Positions 60,686-64,000 of a DNA stretch of 64,000 nucleotides are shown here, piece after piece. The DNA comes from JAZSNL01 sp045536365 (GTDB taxonomy: Bacteria; Bacillota_I; Bacilli_A; ML615J-28; CAG-313). Location of the stretch: contig JAZSNL010000006.1 in assembly GCA_045536365.1 (NCBI GenBank), forward strand, positions 45,488 through 109,487, read 5' to 3'. The notes beneath the pieces are model-generated. The model was given only the letters and a program-made list of their open reading frames with translations. It was not told the origin of the DNA and did no database searches. Position numbers and translations under genes: made by a program. Numbering within the stretch: the first letter of the stretch is position 1; each line of letters begins with the position of its first letter.

Positions 60686-61261
60686 ATGGAAAAATTATAT
60701 TTTAAAATTAGAAAAATAGAAGAAGAAAATTCTTCAAATTATGAAATATCAAAGATGTTTGGATCTCCTGTATTTCCAACTGATTTCTTTGAAAAGAATA
60801 AATTGAATGATGATTTCTTTTTAATACAAATTAATTTAGCTGAAATTAAAGACTTACAAGATGTTTTGCCTAAAGAAGGTTATTTATATTTCTTTTTAAA
60901 TATTTTAGAATATCCTTATATTCCTAAAGTGTTTTATACTAATGAAGAGATTACCACAGTATATGATGATATAAATGAAGTGTTTGAAGAGATGGGAGAT
61001 TATCATGGATATGAGCTTGTTTTTGGTGATAATAGTGAAGACGGACATTTTATTTTAGGTGATATTGATCAAGATTTAGATTTAGATTGTGAAATAAATA
61101 CAGAAGGTTATGTTACGCTTTTGCAAATTGATTCGCTTAATTTACCTAATGGAATTTGTCAATTAGGTGAACCTGATGGATGGTATATTTTCTTAATTAA
61201 GGAGAATGATTTAAAGAATTTGAATTTTAAAAATGTTAAATTTATATCATTTGGTTCCTGA
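60686..61261 (+). CDS. DUF1963 (YwqG-like) protein
   Basis: A 191-residue cytosolic protein with the YwqG pattern: FGSPVFPTDFF, FFLIQINLAEIKDLQDVLP, KEGYLYFFLN, then LLQIDSLNLPNGICQLGEPD and a C-terminal GWYIFLIKENDL. Domain members show a beta-sandwich fold of unknown role and often occur near secretion or stress genes. It has an AAGGAGG site. It is followed 48 bp later by a PTS permease gene. Confidence 0.78.
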   Translation: MEKLYFKIRKIEEENSSNYEISKMFGSPVFPTDFFEKNKLNDDFFLIQINLAEIKDLQDVLPKEGYLYFFLNILEYPYIPKVFYTNEEITTVYDDINEVFEEMGDYHGYELVFGDNSEDGHFILGDIDQDLDLDCEINTEGYVTLLQIDSLNLPNGICQLGEPDGWYIFLIKENDLKNLNFKNVKFISFGS

Positions 61262-61309
61262 TTAGTAGGAATTAATTGTTTAATAAAATTTATATTGAAG
61301 AGGTATTAT

Positions 61310-62383
61310 ATGAAGAAGTTTTTAGATTTTATAACAAAAACAATGAATGGTATGGCTTATGGATTGTTTTCAACTTTAATTATTGGAACAGTTATTTCGA
61401 CAATAGGAAGTTTTTTTCCAGAAAATTCTTTTATCTTTATTATTCTAAATCAAATTTCAAGTATTCTTACTAATCTAACTGGAGTTGGTATTGGGCTTGG
61501 TATTGCGTGGAGTTTGAAGTTAGATGGATTGAAATTGATTGTTTCAATTATTAGTGGAGGGATTGCGGCTTGTTTTAAAAAGTTTCAGTTCTGGAAATTA
61601 TTTGATTTAGGTGAAGTTACACTAACTAAGTATTTTTCTGAAAATGTTGGTTTTAATAGTGGTGATCCGTTAAGTGTTTATATTGTTGTTGTATTAACAA
61701 TCTTAATAGTTGGAATTGTACTTAGTAAAAAGACTCCGGTTGATATTATCATTATTCCTTTATTAACAGTTGTTGTTTCAACATTTTTATCTGTTATATT
61801 ATGTGGACCGGTATTTTATGTTACTAAGATGATTGGTGATTTTATTAATAGTGCAACTGTATATCATCCTTTTATTATGGGAATTATTATTGCGGTGGTA
61901 ATGGGTATGGCTTTAACTGCTCCTATTTCATCTGCTGCTATCGCAATTTCAATTAATATAGGTGGTCTTGCGGGGGGTGCTGCTGTTATTGGTTGTTGTG
62001 TTCAAATGTTAGGTTTTGCGGTAATGAGTAGAAAGGATAATAATATTGGAACTGTTATTTCTATAGGTATTGGTACTAGTATGTTACAGTTTAAGAATAT
62101 TTTGAAGAAGCCTATTATTTGGTTACCTACTATTATTGTAAGTGCTATTTTAGGTCCTATTGGTACTTGTTTATTTAAACTTGAATGTAATTCAAGGGGT
62201 GCTGGTATGGGAACTAGTGGATTAGTTGGTATTTTTGGAACAATTGAGGAAATGGGAGGATTTAGTGAAGCATGGTTAGGGGTTGTTGTTTTATTGATTG
62301 TTTTACCGATTGTTCTTGTTTTTATTACTGATGTTATTTTTAGAAAGTTTAAATTAATAAAAGATAATGATTTAAAATTATAG
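61310..62383 (+). CDS. PTS EIIC-type sugar transporter (PTS_EIIC_2)
   Basis: A 357-residue integral membrane protein with eight to ten helices and the PTS_EIIC_2 pattern: NGMAYGLFSTLIIGTVISTI, TGVGIGLGIAWSL, HPFIMGIIIAVVMGMALTAP, GCCVQMLGFAV and GTSGLVGIFGTIEEMGG. It should carry the sugar across the membrane. No EIIA or EIIB is encoded nearby, and proteins of this subgroup often stand alone. ATG 61310 follows GAAGAGGT. The substrate is unknown. Confidence 0.85.
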   Translation: MKKFLDFITKTMNGMAYGLFSTLIIGTVISTIGSFFPENSFIFIILNQISSILTNLTGVGIGLGIAWSLKLDGLKLIVSIISGGIAACFKKFQFWKLFDLGEVTLTKYFSENVGFNSGDPLSVYIVVVLTILIVGIVLSKKTPVDIIIIPLLTVVVSTFLSVILCGPVFYVTKMIGDFINSATVYHPFIMGIIIAVVMGMALTAPISSAAIAISINIGGLAGGAAVIGCCVQMLGFAVMSRKDNNIGTVISIGIGTSMLQFKNILKKPIIWLPTIIVSAILGPIGTCLFKLECNSRGAGMGTSGLVGIFGTIEEMGGFSEAWLGVVVLLIVLPIVLVFITDVIFRKFKLIKDNDLKL

Positions 62384-62547
62384 GAGACTAACTATTAATA
62401 ATCAAGTAAAATGATTATCATTTTTTTAAGAAAATGTAAAAAAGGTACAAAAAAGGATGTCACTCTCAAAATGATTAAATGACTGTCTTTTTTTAGAAAA
62501 AATGATAAAAGCTTATATTAATAATTTATTATTCGCTACAATATAAA
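62384..62547 (+). other. Spacer between PTS gene and IS110 transposase
   Basis: No gene is seen. T/A runs flank the imperfect GTCACTCTC...ATGAC segment near 62459-62484, which may hold a terminator. One end of the IS110 element must lie somewhere here; IS110 elements lack terminal inverted repeats, so the point cannot be fixed by eye. Confidence 0.4.
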
Positions 62548-63720
62548 TTATTTAAGTTTTGAAGAATCAAAAGGAATATTGTTAATTTCTAGGTAATAAA
62601 TTACTCGTAGAAGTTTTTTTGCTAAATGAGTCAAAGCTACTCGATGACATTTACCTTCATTTCGCTTTTTAAGATAATATTGATAAAATATTGGATTATA
62701 ATTCATAATGAAAGGTGTAACATTCATAATGGTTTCTCTTAAATAAGAAGAGCCGCGTTTAACTATATGTCCATATGTTTTTTGCGTACCAGATTCATAG
62801 ATAGCAGGTTCTAATCCCGAAAAAGATAATAATTGATTACTACTACTGAATTTAGAAAAATTTTCAAATTCTGAAACTATTGAAGCAGCGCTTATTAATC
62901 CAATACCTGGAATTGTGGCTGTTTTAAAGTCATATTGTTTCATAATGTGAGTTATTTCATTTTCGATTTGTTCAATAGCCTTATCCATTTGTTCAATTAG
63001 ATTAATAGTTAATTGCAATTCTAAAACGTGAGAATCAGTTTTTAAACCAATTGAAGCTTTAGCTGTCTCAATTAACTTAACAAGTTTAACCATTGAATAA
63101 TGGCCTTTTGAAAGAGAATTAATGATAGGCATAACTTCTTCAATGTTAATATTAGCTATACTATTAACTGTGGGATAGTTTTTAAGAATATAAAATGATA
63201 CTTTACCCCAAACTTGAGTAAAATGTTTAGAATATTCAGGAAAAGCAATATCTAAAATATTAATTAATCGTTCTTTATAGATGGTTCTATTTTTAACTAA
63301 TTTTTTTCTGAATCTTGTAAGTGATTTTAATTTCGAAATGTGATATGATATAGATGAGTTGGTCTTGTAATCATAGGATAAAAGCATTTTTGAAATTAAT
63401 TTAGCATCAATTTTATCATTTTTAGTTTTTCTAAGAGAAGAAACTTGGCGGAATCGGTCACTTAGAATAGGGTTAAACTCCATAAATGAAAAATTGTGTT
63501 CATGAAGAAATAATTTTAAATTGGTTCCATAATGTCCTGTGGCTTCAAGACCAATTCTTATTTCTTCTGATTGATCTAAAGATAATAATAACTTTAGAAA
63601 TTTGTTGAATCCTTCTTGATTATTATCAAAAGAAAAAGATTCTGCAATAACAAGACCGGTTTCAGTAGCGATGAAACAGTCATGTTTAAATTTGGAAATG
63701 TCAATTCCGATTAAGTACAT
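62548..63720 (-). CDS. IS110-family transposase (DEDD/RuvC-like recombinase)
   Basis: A 390-residue recombinase. The N-terminal RuvC-like DEDD domain has the first Asp in MYLIGIDISKFKHD, a Glu in RIGLEATGHYG and a further Asp pair in KTKNDKIDAKLI. A coiled linker follows. The C-terminal Tnp_20 domain contains PGIGLISAASIVSEFENFSK, LSFSGLEPAIYESG with the catalytic Ser, and GSSYLRETIMN. Length and all motifs are intact, so it is probably active. AAGGAGG lies on the minus strand 9 bp before the ATG. IS110 enzymes work with a bridge RNA from the element's non-coding end, seen here upstream of the gene. Confidence 0.95.
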   Translation of the reverse strand: MYLIGIDISKFKHDCFIATETGLVIAESFSFDNNQEGFNKFLKLLLSLDQSEEIRIGLEATGHYGTNLKLFLHEHNFSFMEFNPILSDRFRQVSSLRKTKNDKIDAKLISKMLLSYDYKTNSSISYHISKLKSLTRFRKKLVKNRTIYKERLINILDIAFPEYSKHFTQVWGKVSFYILKNYPTVNSIANINIEEVMPIINSLSKGHYSMVKLVKLIETAKASIGLKTDSHVLELQLTINLIEQMDKAIEQIENEITHIMKQYDFKTATIPGIGLISAASIVSEFENFSKFSSSNQLLSFSGLEPAIYESGTQKTYGHIVKRGSSYLRETIMNVTPFIMNYNPIFYQYYLKKRNEGKCHRVALTHLAKKLLRVIYYLEINNIPFDSSKLK

Positions 63721-63721
63721 C

Positions 63722-63900
63722 TATTGTACCTCCTTGTTAATAAATTTGTTGTACTGGGTATGAACCACAAAGTTTTTACAATGTATCCTTGCCTATAAAA
63801 CATCAAAGTGTTAACTAACTATTGACAATAAAATAAAAACTGTGGTGAGAGTCTCCTTAAACAGTCTTGGCTGTACTCATACAGAAACAAATCCACAGTA
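63722..63900 (-). ncRNA. Candidate bridge RNA of IS110 element
   Basis: About 180 nt between a TATAAT (minus strand, 63908-63913) and the transposase ribosome binding site. It folds into an outer ACTGTGG/CCACAGT helix (63839-63845 with 63893-63899) and an inner CTGTA/TACAG hairpin (63871-63884). A second structured part lies nearer the gene. Bridge RNAs of IS110-group elements occupy this position and specify target and donor. No -35 box is visible 17 bp upstream, which would suit a promoter completed only in the circular form. Confidence 0.5.
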
Positions 63901-64000
63901 CGATTAGATTATAACATAATTTATTATGTTTATATAAAAATTTAAAGAAAGGATATAATATAAACTTATAAACTATATTATACGTTTATATTATACAAGA

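Larger units (their letters stand above)
62548..63913 (-). mobile_element. IS110-family insertion sequence (minimal extent)
   Basis: A transposase gene and the upstream non-coding region with a structured RNA candidate. The exact ends are unknown because this family has no terminal inverted repeats and creates no long target duplication. The full element may extend by up to about 100 bp on each side. Confidence 0.75.

Noticed and set aside
61276..61473. Small ORF overlapping the PTS permease start in another frame
   Set aside because: It is a shadow of the real gene; no ribosome binding site and no protein-like composition.
1..64000. Mycoplasma-type code (TGA = Trp) because of the AT-rich, Mollicutes-like look
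   Set aside because: TGA ends genes properly (for example at 10469-10471, 16203-16205 and 15685-15687) and Trp in conserved positions is TGG.

Overview
The window is about 75-80% A+T. Almost all genes lie on the + strand, with strong AGGAGG-type ribosome binding sites and textbook TTGACA/TATAAT promoters. TGA is used as a stop and Trp is TGG, so the code is standard rather than the Mycoplasma code. The gene set points to an uncultured, host-associated, strictly anaerobic low-GC Firmicute (Bacilli/Erysipelotrichia or RF39-like gut lineage). It includes ClpX-Lon, SecG-RNase R-SmpB, a superoxide reductase with a flavodiiron protein and rubredoxin, amino-sugar catabolism, and many LRR/InlB-repeat lipoproteins. 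This placement is inference from gene content; no rRNA is present.

Layout. (1) 0-9 kb is conserved core: the end of clpX, lon, a Ca/cation antiporter, secG-rnr-smpB, a TPR protein and a tRNA-Leu(GAG). (2) 9.0-17.3 kb looks like a decaying genomic island. It starts directly behind the tRNA-Leu and is bracketed by two about 90% identical 115-bp structured repeats. Inside are lipoproteins, a short HTH regulator, a double-GNAT protein, at least five broken gene fragments and an HTH/HipA-kinase pair. (3) 17.5-22.5 kb is a potassium module: a KtrB-KtrA-like channel with a KdpD/KdpE-like two-component system. (4) 22.9-31.4 kb holds small membrane proteins, a serine hydrolase, a compact four-gene cassette of unknown function ending in a PD-(D/E)XK-like nuclease, an acyltransferase fused to a zinc ribbon, and a lipoprotein. 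(5) 31.4-36.1 kb is an amino-sugar operon: NagA, a GH3 hexosaminidase, a tiny repeat protein and a DUF4838/GH163-like protein. (6) 37.1-39.4 kb, on the minus strand, is an oxygen-defence operon: desulfoferrodoxin, a four-domain flavodiiron protein and rubredoxin. (7) 39.5-54 kb has acyltransferase, LRR and NlpC/P60 surface lipoproteins, tandem-duplicated membrane proteins, an amino acid permease, an ABC exporter, an esterase, a trypsin-like protease and a further lipoprotein. (8) 54.0-62.4 kb includes a TROVE/Ro60-like vWA protein (DUF2828) preceded by a tandem structured leader RNA. It also has a DUF2130 protein, an HTH-membrane regulator with two lipoproteins (one with a vWA domain), a YwqG-like protein and a PTS EIIC. 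(9) 62.5-64 kb is an IS110-family element with a likely bridge-RNA region.

The strongest candidate for something undescribed is the 54.1-56.1 kb unit: promoter, two tandem covarying hairpin repeats, Ro60-like protein, small HTH protein and terminator. The tRNA-adjacent island, the four-gene nuclease cassette at 26.7-28.9 kb, the 15-bp perfect palindrome centred on the -10 box of the esterase promoter, and the 18-T tract inside a promoter spacer are also worth checking.
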